DNA of 64,000 nucleotides from Branchiostoma floridae. Taxonomy: Eukaryota > Chordata > Leptocardii > Amphioxiformes > Branchiostomatidae. The notes under the pieces were generated by a model. The model had not been told where the DNA came from, ran no database searches, and was given only the letters and a program-made list of their open reading frames with translations. Position numbers and translations under genes: made by a program. Positions 1 to 10,938 of this stretch are shown one piece after another (the stretch's first letter is position 1; each line of letters starts with the position of its first letter). The stretch lies in NCBI RefSeq assembly GCF_000003815.2, contig NC_049984.1, forward strand, positions 25,965,338-26,029,337, read 5' to 3'.

Positions 1-174
1 ATAATCTGCGACAAAAGATGAAGCTTTCTCCTACAAATTATACTTTGTACCTACCAGAGCACGGAAGACAAACAACACCAATGCGGCTTCCTACTATGAT
101 CAGGGAGAACCCAGAATCAGCCAACGTACTATGTCCGTACTATGTACTTAGCTTCATCTTTTGTCGCAGATTAT
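1..174. repeat. Short element bounded by a 25-bp perfect inverted repeat
   Basis: Bases 1-25 are the exact reverse complement of bases 150-174, with about 124 bp between. This fits a MITE or a hairpin-forming element. The left arm may continue outside the window, so its true end and any target duplication cannot be judged. Just right of the second arm is the palindrome GATTATATAATC. No coding potential is seen inside. Confidence 0.6.
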
Positions 175-1572
175 ATAATCCTAAGTCAGATATCTTCCTG
201 CTATTGTCTACGGTAGCCACAAGCTCTAGAAACTGACCGTATTGGTGTTTGATGTGCGGAGGCGTTCGTCGTCTACAGCGGCTGTATCTGGTGTCACGGT
301 GGGAAATGTTGTTTACGTCAGTTCGGGGATGTTCCATTAACACGGACGGGCGTGACGAGGGAATGGTTTGTTTTTGTTTCACGGCGAGATCGTGAAATCG
401 TTCGCAGAAAGTCCTCGGAGGTGTGAAGATGTAGTCAATTAGCTACTTGCCTTGATGGAGGAGTCGTAAGAGGTGATCAGACGAACTGAAGTGCGGTCGT
501 GATGATCGGCTCGGGGATCGTGGGTGGAGAAGAGAAATCCATCATGGCAACCGGCAAAGACGTCGTTGTGACGTAGTCACCATGTGCGCGGAAGGTTGAT
601 GTTTTCTAGTGGTTCGAAGAGCGGGTTGGTGCCGTTCCGGCGAAGTCGCGAGATGGTGCTGTCAATGTTTAAGCAGTTCAGGGGATGACGAGTCGGGGTA
701 GCACCGCAGATGGTGATTAATTTCCCGTAGAACGAGTTGAGAGGAGTTCACTTAACTTGAATGAAGAGAAAAAATGGCGGCCTGTCCCGCCCTCGTGGCG
801 CACGCGAGACAAAAAAGGCGCTAAGGACGAAGTTGAACACTTGCCGTTCTGCCTGTTGACATATGGGACAGATCTTCTTAGGTCCTCGTTTCCTCGGGTG
901 TGATCATGTTCATGTTTGGCCCGTCGGTGAAAAGTTGAGTAATTGTTAAGTTGTTGTGGAACACCATTCATAAGGTCCCGGATGTTGACTCTTGGCCATG
1001 TGCGAACTTGCTATTCTGCCCTTTTCCCGGTCGTCGTTGCACGTTATTTACCTGGTTGCGTGGCATCGAAGCTTCTTGGTGAGTGTGTGGGTTCTAGGAG
1101 ACCAACCGGTGCCACCACGCCAATAGGTAACACGTGCGGTGACGACTCATAGATGACAGTAGGCGCATAATCCAGGAACACAATGTATTGGCAACTATCT
1201 TATGGAACCCATGATGGTGGACAAGACGTAAGCGGTTGTATGACCTGGAGGTCAAGGGTCATGACCTAATCCTAACCAAATTAACATACCATGTTGGCGC
1301 TGTAACAAAATATTTCAGAATACTGTACATAATCCAGGGAGGCTCAAGCCATGTGTGTTTGTGAGACCTCTTTCAGCGCGTGTTGGAGTGAGTGAGAGAG
1401 TGAGTGTGTGTGCCGGAGAGAAAAACTCTGCCTGTGTGGGACCTTAATTTTTTTCTTCTTTGGCAGAGAATATAGTTGATCTTTATATATATGTGTAATT
1501 TTACAACATTTGGCCCCCATAGTTCAGTTCAGTTCATCCATCAGGTGAAACTATAAAGTTCCTCCTGACGAC
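175..1572. other. No supported gene
   Basis: I see no convincing exon here. Short open stretches exist on both strands but lack recognisable motifs. A GT/GA-rich simple tract lies near 1385-1415. The segment next to 1573 would be 3' UTR of the minus-strand gene described below; no clear AATAAA is visible there. Confidence 0.4.
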
Positions 1573-2084
1573 TTAGTATCGACTTCTTAGGAAACTGAAG
1601 TATATGAATGTGGACATCTTACCACCAGCTTCTTGCTGAGGACTGTTTGGAACATACTGCCCTTGCCTTGCTTTGCGAGTGGAACGCATGTTCCTGTCAT
1701 TCCTTGGTGAGCCAGAAGTCCCAGCATCATTCCCGGAAGTACCAGCATCATTCCCGGAAGTCCCAGCATCATTCCCGGAAGTGCCAGCATCACTCCCGGG
1801 AGTGACAGCATCATTCCCGGAAGTGACACCTTCACTCTCGGAAGAGGCAGCAGCTCTTCTTTCTACTGACAGGCCATTGTCATCATCAGCATCTTCGTCC
1901 TGATATCTGACGGCATATGGCTCCATGCTATCTGGTCGCAAGTCAGTATCAGGATCCGTGCCCTCACGGATTGTGGCCTCACCTGCAGAAAGAGAGTTCG
2001 AGAGCAACAACTTGTACATGTGCTCAAAGGCTGGGTTTGGATGAAGGGCACCACAGCTGCTTGCTCCACCCGGATACGTGCGAT
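1573..2084 (-). CDS. Last coding exon of a protein with a tyrosine-motif cytoplasmic tail
   Basis: Minus-strand exon with acceptor ...TTCTATCAG at 2085-2094 and stop TAG at 1573. It opens in phase 1, matching the phase of the four repeated exons upstream, so the reading frame runs on without change. The peptide contains HPNPAFEHMYK, then an acidic stretch with MEPYAVRYQDED, then a 7-residue repeat (GTSGNDA) and a basic-polar end. NPxY/NPxF-like and YxxL-like motifs are typical of receptor tails that bind PTB or SH2 adaptors or clathrin adaptors; that role is inference. The extracellular and membrane exons were not found and would lie further right or outside the window. Confidence is high that this is a true exon, low on the protein name. 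Confidence 0.7.
1718..1832 (-). repeat. 21-bp coding minisatellite
   Basis: About five to six tandem copies of a 21-bp unit containing CATCATTCCCGG (plus strand) lie inside the last exon of the tail gene. A 21-bp unit adds exactly seven residues (GTSGNDA on the minus strand), so copy-number change keeps the frame. Units differ by single bases, some of which change residues (GTSGNDA, VTPGSDA). Confidence 0.8.
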
Positions 2085-2885
2085 CTGATAGAACGCATTG
2101 GCTTTTAAAACCAGGAATGTTTTTAAAACGTTGAACAGTAAGTTTCAACACAAAGTTGGGCTCACCCTGTTTTTTTTTTTTACTGTCCAACTCCAGCCTC
2201 AGTTGTCAAGGCATGGCAAAGACTGACAAAGACTAGACTCGGACAGTCGAAAATCCAGAATAGATAAATCGGAAATAACACAAAGTGCACTAAATCACAA
2301 TATAGTAAAATATCAATCAAGTCATTGAGACTTAATTAGTAACACAGCCCTCTATATAATTTAGATATCGGATTGCTACGATCAACAGCACGTACGGTAG
2401 ATACAAGCAAATTTAGGCTACAAACATACAAATAGCTAATCGATCTTGTTGATATTAAAATTACGATTGATACAATTATTACCGGTTACATTAGACGCCT
2501 TGGTACTTGATATTTTTCTTGAAACGAAGCAGCCCGCAAAAGAGAAAGCTTTTATTATTAATTATGTGCTCTTTTAACTTTCCGACCCGATTGTTTACGT
2601 TTGATTATTTAAGATGGCGTCGGATGCCGGCGTTGCTCCAGAAGCTTGTCTGTATTGCAGTCCAGTTACTATTATAGCGAGAGTGACGACGCAGTTACAT
2701 ATGTCATAAGTTGTAGTCAGTGTGATTTTGATGTCTTATAATCTTCATGCAGTCTGTACGCCTGTTTCGGGAATGCAATCGGTTTGTGACCGTACGACAA
2801 TCGTGCAACTAATAATGGGACCACACCCAGCAACACAAGGGCAGGACAGTAACAGGACAAAAACCGCAGGATTACAAAGTTTTAC

Positions 2886-2978
2886 CTGTTCCGCTAATGT
2901 ACATAGGGTTTGGTATACGCGCAGCGGCGTCCGCAACGGACCGCCGATAAGTCTGGGGCTGCTGCACGGGTGTGGCAC
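2886..2978 (-). CDS. NPMY repeat exon, type A, copy 1
   Basis: A 93-bp symmetric phase-1 exon on the minus strand, with acceptor ...TTACAACAG and donor GAACAG|GTAAAAC. Its 31 residues begin ATPVQQPQ and end with IPNPMYISGT; the split Gly codon (G|GT) joins it to the neighbours. NPMY fits the NPxY signature bound by PTB domains or used for internalisation. An alternative acceptor nine bases upstream (CCCAG) would add three codons in frame. It differs from its copy at 3348-3440 by one silent change in the Pro codon of NPMY. Confidence 0.75.
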
Positions 2979-3085
2979 CTGTTGTAACTGGGAAAATTAA
3001 AAAAGATAGTCACATAGTTTATATAGTAAAGATATTGAAGCGAGACAAGAACAGGATGACGTAAGCGGACCTGAAGGCATTCTAC

Positions 3086-3178
3086 CTTCTCCGGAGGCGT
3101 ACATAGGGTTGGGAAAACTCCTCACGGCGTCGGCACGTGTCTGCCAATCAGTCTGCGGCTGCTGCACGGGGTTTGTAC
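3086..3178 (-). CDS. NPMY repeat exon, type B, copy 1
   Basis: A 93-bp phase-1 exon with a strong acceptor (TTTTCCTCTAG) and donor GAGAAG|GTAGAAT. It encodes TNPVQQPQ ... FPNPMYASGE and aligns residue for residue with type A (shared NPVQQPQ/TPVQQPQ, ADA, PNPMY, SG). Types A and B are therefore an older exon duplication. This copy is identical to the one at 3548-3640. Confidence 0.78.
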
Positions 3179-3347
3179 CTAGAGGAAAATTACAAAATTA
3201 AAATGGCGCCGACGGAATGTATTTAGCGGCACAACATTCGCTTAAAGAGTTTATGAAGACAATCGTGCAACTAATAATGGGACCACACCCAGCAACACAA
3301 GGGCAGGACAGTAACAGGACAAAAACCGCAGGATTACAAAGTTTTAC

Positions 3348-3440
3348 CTGTTCCGCTAATGTACATGGGGTTTGGTATACGCGCAGCGGCGTCCGCAACG
3401 GACCGCCGATAAGTCTGGGGCTGCTGCACGGGTGTGGCAC
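3348..3440 (-). CDS. NPMY repeat exon, type A, copy 2
   Basis: Duplicate of the exon at 2886-2978, offset by exactly 462 bp, with the same splice sites and the same 31 residues. Only CCT/CCC in the NPMY proline differs. Confidence 0.75.
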
Positions 3441-3547
3441 CTGTTGTAACTGGGAAAATTAAAAAAGATAGTCACATAGTTTATATAGTAAAGATATTGA
3501 AGCGAGACAAGAACAGGATGACGTAAGCGGACCTGAAGGCATTCTAC

Positions 3548-3640
3548 CTTCTCCGGAGGCGTACATAGGGTTGGGAAAACTCCTCACGGCGTCGGCACGT
3601 GTCTGCCAATCAGTCTGCGGCTGCTGCACGGGGTTTGTAC
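3548..3640 (-). CDS. NPMY repeat exon, type B, copy 2
   Basis: Identical to the exon at 3086-3178. It is the first repeat exon in transcript order and follows the 59-bp exon at 4073-4131 with a matching phase. Confidence 0.78.
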
Positions 3641-4072
3641 CTAGAGGAAAATTACAAAATTAAAATGGCACCGACGGAATGTATTTAGCGGCACAACATT
3701 CGCTTAAAGAGTTTATGAAGTCATAATATAACATTATTTTTCACCAAAATATTTCTATCAACTATACAAGTTTCATTTTATGTACAACACAAACACGTCT
3801 GCTGCAAATTGACACTCATAAAATTGCATGATATTAAGAAGCAATATTTTAGTTTATGACTTTTCAAAAGTACGTTTCACATTATTATCGTCATAATAAT
3901 GCATCTTCCAAGCTTCATGCCTTGAACGAATTATATTTGGAAAAGATATTGTAAACCAAGCAAGGTATTGGGTAATTTTAAATCTCAATATTTGTCATTA
4001 CATAGATTTTTGAAAACGAACCCCCCTTGACAGCTGACGTGCACAGGAACATATTTTCAAAAACAAATTTAC

Positions 4073-4131
4073 CTGTGTCACTAGTTTGGGACTGCTGTTG
4101 CCCTCCCGGCATGGTTCGTCTTGTCAGGTTT
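4073..4131 (-). CDS. Exon upstream of the NPMY repeats
   Basis: A 59-bp minus-strand exon with acceptor TTTTTGCTGTGCAG and donor GACACAG|GTAAATT. It reads NLTRRTMPGGQQQSQTSDT and ends in phase 1, which is required to join the type B exon through a G|GT glycine codon. The upstream partner exon was not identified; the next several kilobases on this strand hold no clear membrane segment. Confidence 0.65.
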
Positions 4132-4702
4132 CTGCACAGCAAAAATACACACCCTACCTCAGGCGTGGTCCGAATCACAATGAGAAATATAGTCTAAGCT
4201 GAAGAAATTAGAATCCAGAGATGAAAGAAAATCATATTGAGTGGGTGGCAAACAACGCACGTTTTCCAGTTGAGACCAATCATACAGACACGTCATCCTT
4301 TTCTTTGTTTGTTTGTTACATATTGAAAGAGAGGTTATATGCACGCATGGGAGAAAAACAATTTTCATTCTTTGATGTTCGCTGACATTTTTCCGTGTTC
4401 GTCACACAAGTAGTCAGTCAACACACGTACGATTTGCACGTTAACGCAATTTATAGATTTTCTGCCGTGAATACATTTTCAGGATCAACTTTTACTTCTG
4501 AATTTTGGGAAATATGTAGGGCATGAATGGGGAAGACGGGCACCCTAAAACAATGATATTAAATTAAAAGGAATTTTGAGATAGACCAATCCAAAATCTC
4601 ATTAAAGTTCGTTGTCGAGGCATTGCTAAATTTGAGTTGAGCGTCCCTGGGCCCGCAAACGTCACCCGAGCTGCTGAGATTGTCCGAAGCCCGCGGAAGG
4701 CT
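4132..4702. other. Probable intron of the minus-strand tail gene
   Basis: AT-rich sequence without recognisable exons on either strand. Confidence 0.4.
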
Positions 4703-4895
4703 TAGGTCACATTTCCAAACCGGGGCCCGATCGGGATGTTTTAAGAATCGGAAAATTCTAACGTATCCATAGAAATGTGCACAAATCATGCCTATGGATC
4801 TTATTTTGACAATTTGTGTATTTGTATATCTTTTACATCATTATTTTTGCTCCCGAAAGCTGTCCGACCGGGCCCCAGTTTGGAAATGTGACCTA
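4703..4895. mobile_element. MITE-like inverted-repeat element, copy 1
   Basis: The left end TAGGTCACATTTCCAAAC plus a GGGGCCCG block is mirrored at the right end (CGGGCCCCAGTTTGGAAATG then TGACCTA), giving terminal inverted repeats of about 30 bp around a 193-bp AT-rich, non-coding element. A second copy follows about 45 bp away in the same orientation. The superfamily is not assigned. Confidence 0.75.
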
Positions 4896-4939
4896 CGCCT
4901 AGGTCACAATTCCTAAGCCTAGGTCACATTTCCTAAGCC
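4896..4939. repeat. Short tandem units of the element end
   Basis: Between the two elements lie about two 21-bp units of CCTAGGTCACATTTCCTAAG type. These are copies of the element tip, suggesting slippage or repeated partial insertion at one site. Confidence 0.6.
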
Positions 4940-5129
4940 TAGGTCACATTTCCAAACAGAGGCCCCGGTCGGGATGTTTTAAGAAACGAAAAATACGAAA
5001 TGTACACCTAGAAATATACACAGATCATGCCTGAGAATCTTATTTTGACGTTTTGTGTATTTCGATGTCTTTTATATCAATTTTTGGTCCCGATAGGAGT
5101 CTGACCGGGCCCCGGTTTGGAAATGTGAG
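4940..5129. mobile_element. MITE-like inverted-repeat element, copy 2
   Basis: Same layout as 4703-4895: TIRs with AGGTCACATTTCCAAAC and GGGCCCCGG/GGCCCCGG cores, the shared interior block CGGGATGTTTTAAGAA, then AT-rich sequence. The interior has diverged from copy 1, so the pair is not a very recent duplication. Confidence 0.75.
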
Positions 5130-5621
5130 TAGACGTCTGTCGTTCTTCGGCCAAAAATGCCCATTTAGAGGTTGCCAACATATTGGTCTAGGTTAGGCCT
5201 GGGTACCGACTGGGTAAAGAACTGATTATGATCAGGCATTCACACGTTTTCGTGGTTACCGGTCTAGGCATGTACCAGCTGGTGTGTTACGCCGAACGGC
5301 GGTTATACCGGCTATATAGATACAGATACAGATACAGGCATATAACAAGAGTGAAGAAGAGTAGACTCAGTAGTCATTTTTTACCAACTTTTACAGTCAA
5401 TTGTACAGAGGTAGTTAGCCTTAATATGAATTTTCAATATGCAGTCCCAGTCCTGTAGGAGTAAAGCTATCTGAAGAAATGAACGTCCTCAAGTATAAAG
5501 TGTCTTATGTTGCCAAAGACACAACATGCTCTGTTTTTTTACTGACTCTGGAGAGATGCAGGGCTATGTTGACCTGGCCGTTGCATTTAATGTATTTTGA
5601 TCAGCACGATATCTTATTATT

Positions 5622-5864
5622 TTTCAATGGGACGGGGGAGAGCAACATCTCATTGGACTCGCACTTGGAACATTGCAATAATAGTCTGAAGTCCTTCTTA
5701 GAGTCCTTCACCTCACAGAAGCCAGTATAGACAGAGTGAGTAGATGTCTGGGGTCCCTGAAGAAGATTTTGGACAATGCAGACAGAGATTTAAGTGTTGC
5801 CAGACCCTCCGACTATCAGATTCTGACACTGGTGGAATTTATCAGGGAGGCATATGTGGAATAA
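5622..5864 (+). pseudogene. DUF6589-type protein fragment, broken
   Basis: Plus-strand reading NISLDSHLEHCNNSLKSFL, then after a frame change HLTEASIDRVSRCLG, KKILDNADRDLSVARPSD and VEFIREAYVE to a stop. The (L/D)xHLEHxN...LTE..xxRVxR.LG pattern is what I know from the C-terminal half of DUF6589 proteins, a family abundant in lancelet and cnidarian genomes and suspected to be transposon-related. One frameshift and missing flanks mark it as a relic. A second copy lies at 10939-11636. Confidence 0.6.
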
Positions 5865-7818
5865 TTGACATAACAGGTGACTATCATCTTTTCAAGAGAC
5901 CATACCAGACTTTTTTTCTCTCTCTCTCTTTATACATATAAATCTTGCAGCTTATAGCCCATGCAACTGGACTGAAGCTTCGTGCACCAACACCAAGCGA
6001 TGGGAACCTGATGGCAGGAAGGTGTCATCTTACATAAAAGGCCATCCCAACACGGTAAATTGTAGTTCTTTAAAATTCCTTTGGCTTCTACGATGCTGCT
6101 GTTTCTGCATTGTGACATTCCTTGTTAGTATCTTTGATATATTTTATATCACTGTAACTTGTTTTAGTTCTAAGAACAAGATGGTAAGAACAAGAACATT
6201 AAATGAATGAGCCTAGATGTAACATGTCGCAAAATTGTGTATGGGCAGACCATATCTAAGTTCAACCTACTGCCAACTACTTGAAACAGACGATCAACAT
6301 TGTGTCAACAAGTGGAGAGGAGGAAAACTTCATCTTTGTCGTGCCAACTGAGGGTGACAGTAGCGGCAACTTTGCTTCACACTGCAGAACATCACTACCA
6401 AAGACTTTGATTCAGAAGTGGATATAACGTTACATGTATCTATTTCCTTTCATGATTATAACTTTTCCAACAAATCATTTGTAGACATGATGGACTTACA
6501 TGCGAACTACACTCACAAAAGAAAAACAGATGCAGAAAGACGAGAAAACAAATGGGCAGTCCAGCAACAATGCTTGGAGGGAAATAAGTGATTCACAGTC
6601 CCTGACACACATGCCTTTGTCGTTCATCAGGCATCTGGCAGACAACATTCCCCTAGAAGAGGTACTCAGTACATGTGACTTTGACAAAACATAAGCCACA
6701 CGAATCCAATGCATGTCTCTATGTCTAGGAGTTAACAAGTAAAGCAAAGTGTTTCATATGCAAAGAAGGATAAGCTAAAAAAAACAAAGCAAAATGACAG
6801 CCTCATTGAGATATATTTTGTAGTTGGTGCTTTGTCGGACAGTGCAATTGTCTTTATGTTTTTATCAATGGGTTAGATTTTAATGTGTATCATAGTTTAA
6901 TGGATGAAGATTTTTAACATACATGTAAGTTATACGTAATTCAGTCACCCCGGCTGCGAGGTATCAACGAAATTCATTCATTCATTCATACTAGCAACAT
7001 CGCTAAAAGATAGATATATTCATAAATTAATATTACAAACCAATGCGCTTGTTTTCTAATCAAGATTTTCATATGAAAACAGTAAGATTTAAAACATTAC
7101 TTGGATTGGTGTTGACAAAAATAAAACACTCCTGTTATGGTTATAAAACACTCCTGTTATGGTCCAGTGTAGTTTGTGTTACACAGACTACGAGTGTATC
7201 AGCACTGAAACTTTTACCATATACAGCCCAGATCATTGAAAGAGTAAATGAATGAATCCATATTGATGTTATAAATTTACCACAAAATGTGCTCCAGGTA
7301 AGCAAGATCATTGTTTAAGTAAAACATCGGCATGTACCATCAACCAGAGACTACTTCACGACGCACAGCCTGACCATGTGCCAACCAAGACAGTATTTTC
7401 TAAAGGATGAAGGGCTAGACTGGGTAGCTGTGTTTCAGTGGACTCAGTACGGATTGCTGGGCGCACTCAACACTGCTTCGCCATACCCAGGGAAGCACTA
7501 CCAGAGATAACAGGGTGAGAACAAATTACATATTATGTCCTTTAACTGAAATCTTACAATTTGTTATAATGGTATAATAATGTAAACATTGAATTAGCAA
7601 GTTACTTATGGCATAAATGCAAACTTGTCTTGAGGCGTTGGAGGGAACAACACGAACACAGGATGAAGAGCCTGAGACTAAGGAAAACGCTGAAGCTGTT
7701 CCATGATGGCACGGAATCAACTCAGCAGGACATGGGCACGCTTCCCAAAAGTAAGCATGGATTAGCCTTCTCCACCCGCGTCTCTATGATGTTGGCGAAA
7801 ATGGTTATTTTTGTGGTT
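5865..7818. other. No supported gene; one 21-bp direct repeat
   Basis: Scattered short open stretches without recognisable domains. A tandem repeat of AAAACACTCCTGTTATGG is present at about 7123-7163. A segment ending before AACAGG|GTGAG near 7515 could be an exon of a relic, but I cannot name it. Confidence 0.35.
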
Positions 7819-7957
7819 GGGGACGTCGATTCGAGATTTTTATCCGGGAATACGACGGGAAAGGAAAATATGCCGGGAAAGGAAAAATGCCGGGAGAGGA
7901 ATATATACGGGGGGGGAGTGTACCCGCCCAGGATAAACATCGCGAATCGACGTCCCC
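7819..7957. mobile_element. MITE-like element with 22-bp TIRs
   Basis: The left end GGGGACGTCGATTCG is mirrored by CGAATCGACGTCCCC at the right end, and homology continues inward (TTTATCCGGG versus CCCAGGATAAA). The element is about 139 bp and has a G-rich middle with repeated GCCGGGAAAGGAAAA-like units. No ORF. Confidence 0.7.
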
Positions 7958-8307
7958 CTGCCTTGATGACGATTCCTATCTCAAATAATTGTTTAAAAAT
8001 ACATTAAGTTTTTCTTCAACTTAATCATTCCGCCCTTTGCTATGGAAAACGGTATGTGTCAGTTATGTTTACGACCAGCAGCTATCACACAGCAGTGGGC
8101 CCGGCACAGGGTGTCTTCACAATCATACAGATTGCACTCACTGCGACTGGAACTTATTTAAAAAGAAAACAAAAAGGATAAATGGGCATGCTAATAAACA
8201 CGTCCCGCGTGTTATTTCCCGCCACACTGCCACACTCGCAGCTTTGGAGTTCCAGCTGCATGGCGTCAAGTGATCGTGGTAAAAAAGGAAAAAAGTTTCT
8301 CTTGTAG

Positions 8308-8662
8308 AAAAGTATGATCTAGGAAAGCGCTGCTTCCAATTCAAGAAGCAGTATGATGAAGAAGCTGCTGCTATTGGCAAGAGGTGGGACCCAAAGCGCA
8401 AAGATTGGGTTCAGCAGAAGCCGAAAGTGGGCTATCTCGCTAGGACGGTAAGGGAGGCTTATCCGTCGCTTGCCAGAGCAGCGAATGATGACAAGGAGTT
8501 TCAGGCAGCAAAGCAAGTTGTTTGGCGAGCCCTACAAGAGTACGAGAAAAATATTGCAGACCCCAATGCCGTAGATGAAGTTCCGCGCAAGAAGCAGTAC
8601 CGGCAACCAGGGGGTGGGAGAAAGCAGGCCGTACCAGAAGTTCGTCAAGCAGTCTTCCAGTG
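8308..8662 (+). CDS. Exon of a transposase-like or CENP-B-like DNA-binding protein
   Basis: The exon has acceptor TTTCTCTTGTAG and donor CCAGTG|GTAAATA and is open throughout in one frame (about 118 residues). It is rich in Lys, Arg and Ala, with KKQYDEEAAAIGKRWDP, VGYLARTVREAYPSLARAA and, at the end, PGGGRKQAVPEVRQAVFQW. The GGGRK...E.R..VF.W signature resembles the linker before the second helix-turn-helix of CENP-B/Tigger-type transposases. Downstream exons were not found, so it may be a solitary relic. Confidence 0.5.
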
Positions 8663-10628
8663 GTAAATAAATAGTCAATATCTATTTTAGAAGTGCTTTT
8701 ATATACTCACCAAAAATGTACCATAACAGTTTGTTTTCTGTGCTATGTGCTGATCTGATTTTTGACGGACCGTCACCAAAGTAAAAAAAAAAATTCATAG
8801 TCAGTTCCATGTCACCGCGCGGGATTTAAAATATATGTTTGTAATACAGTAGTTTAAATAGCAATGGCAAAACTTGTGGTCTCTTGACCTTTGTCAAATT
8901 CACAAGTTAGTACCTATGTGACACGTCACCAGCTCTTGCTGCGCTGTCAAGGCGATACTATGGGAATGTAGTGCTGTAGACCCATATATATATATATATA
9001 TATGGCCGGCCCTCCCTACAGATGACCGGCGAGTGGGCGTGCCGCTACGTATAAAGTCAGATTTACAAGTAGGGGACACAACAAAATAGTGAATTAAAAG
9101 ATCGAGAAAACGTGATCTAGATACATTATTATAATCAACTTGTTTATAATTACGTATGTTAACACGTGTACGTAGATGATTGGATTAACTACACATTCCA
9201 AAACATAAGTTTCTTTCTTTCCTTGTTTACGTTCCCTGTGGCACCAAATGAAACGTTCCAGGTGCCAGTATCCAAACGTCGTCATTCCAGTCCACACGGC
9301 TGACTGTGAGAGGGCCTTCTCCACCCAGTAAAGGATGAAGACAAGGCTAAAATCCACCCTGACCACACCAACCTGAACCACTTGCTCAGGATAAGCATAG
9401 AGGGACTTGTCATCGACAATCGACGTAGAATCTGTACATTCAATTAGCTACAAGAGAGCACCGTCTGTACACCAGGTTCTACGTATACAATCAGATCTCC
9501 TAACTGAAGATGTGGGCAGGAACGGGAAACAAGGAAACAGAAACTGTCAAACACGAGTTTGATACTTAAGTCCTGAGGGGAATAAAGAGTTCAATTGGTA
9601 TTTTGGAACAGTGACATTTGACAATTGTGGACCAACAGGCAGAAGAGGTTTTTAACGATATTTACCATTTCCTCTACGTTTCACTTCGAGTCTCACTTCG
9701 AGCCAAATCACAAATCCACGATTCGAGGAAGCGCTGCTGAAGTTCCTGCACAGCGGTCTACAAGGATGCGGAGAATTAAGCTAAAGCTCCAAGCAACAGA
9801 AATGTGCTGTACCGCAGACGGATACATATCTAGTCTCAATTCGGACTAAAAAATGCAGTGTATATGTATTTTTGTTAATGCTAGATAAGATGTTTAACGT
9901 CTTATTTCTGACAAAATCCGTGGAACAAGGGGCAATACCATTTTCTGTCCACCGTCACTCCAACTCAATGTATACTCTTACAATGTTGCAAGTTCATGGT
10001 TTGGATATACTTTTTGTACTCCATTCCTAATCCACACTGTCTTAACAAGATGTTATGTGCTGTGTGTATGCTGCGCCACAAGTCAGACTTGCATGGGTCA
10101 GTTTTGGCATAATTAAATAAAGATTGAATAAGGCTTTTATTGACAGTTTCATATTTCTTTCTCTACAGCTTCCAAATATGGCAGGAGATACCTTAGAAGA
10201 ACTTAAGTGCCTGCGTACATATATGCCCAACGTGTGGAACACTGATTTTCACAGAACAAGGAGCGAAACAACATGCCCAGAGGCATCTTGCAGATATCAA
10301 TGTGATCTGCTCTAAGAAGTGTCTTATGAAATCAGACCTACACAAGGCATCTAATCAACATTCCACTGTGTTCCTCATTTACTGTGGTGGTTATATTGCC
10401 TTAGTAGATGAATGCTATCTTGTTGTCAATTGCATTGACTATTGTACACAAGTTTACAATCAAGAACTTCTAAGGAAGGAGTGACTTGAAGCAAAATTCC
10501 GGTAGTGCAACTCTTATATGCAGCTTTAAAAAGTGGTGATATTGTTGCCTTTTCTTTCAGTTTCTGTGACAGATAAATCATTGCACAATCACTCCCAAAT
10601 CCCAATCTTAGACAGCCCAGTTAATGCC
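8663..10628. other. No supported gene; AT microsatellite
   Basis: Contains an (AT)n tract at about 8984-9003. Other open stretches are short and lack recognisable motifs. Confidence 0.4.
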
Positions 10629-10746
10629 AAAATATTTCTTTTTCACTGGGTGTCCTGAAGCGGCATAAGTAAAATATTTCTTTTTCACTGGGTGTCCTGA
10701 AGCGGCATAAGTAAAATATTTCTTTTTCACTGGGTGTCCTGAAGCT
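10629..10746. repeat. 42-bp tandem repeat, about 2.8 copies
   Basis: Units starting AAAATATTTCTTTTTCACTG begin at 10629, 10671 and 10713, with very high identity. AT-rich, non-coding. Confidence 0.9.
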
Positions 10747-10938
10747 AACTAATCCGCATACTTGCAATCAATTCATATCTAGTGCACATGTAGTTTTGCG
10801 TGCACATGTAGTTTTTTTTACCCCAAGATAAGTAGACATGCATGGGACTTAAAATTTGTGTTGTTACAAAAATGTATTGTAACGTAACATGTTTAGGTAA
10901 TGCCTTATTAGAGTAATGTGTTTCATCAGTATACAGCT

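Larger units (their letters stand above)
2796..3719. repeat. 462-bp tandem duplication carrying two exons
   Basis: Two adjacent 462-bp units (2796-3257 and 3258-3719) are nearly identical; I found only two differences, one in an intron and one silent. Each unit holds one type A exon, one type B exon and the intron between them. The high identity of introns and exons alike points to a recent duplication, or to an assembly or allelic artefact. Confidence 0.9.

Noticed and set aside
1-1150. Possible endonuclease-like reading on the minus strand (DYIFTPP...)
   Set aside because: Only a short resemblance to LINE endonuclease motifs, with several stops and no supporting blocks.
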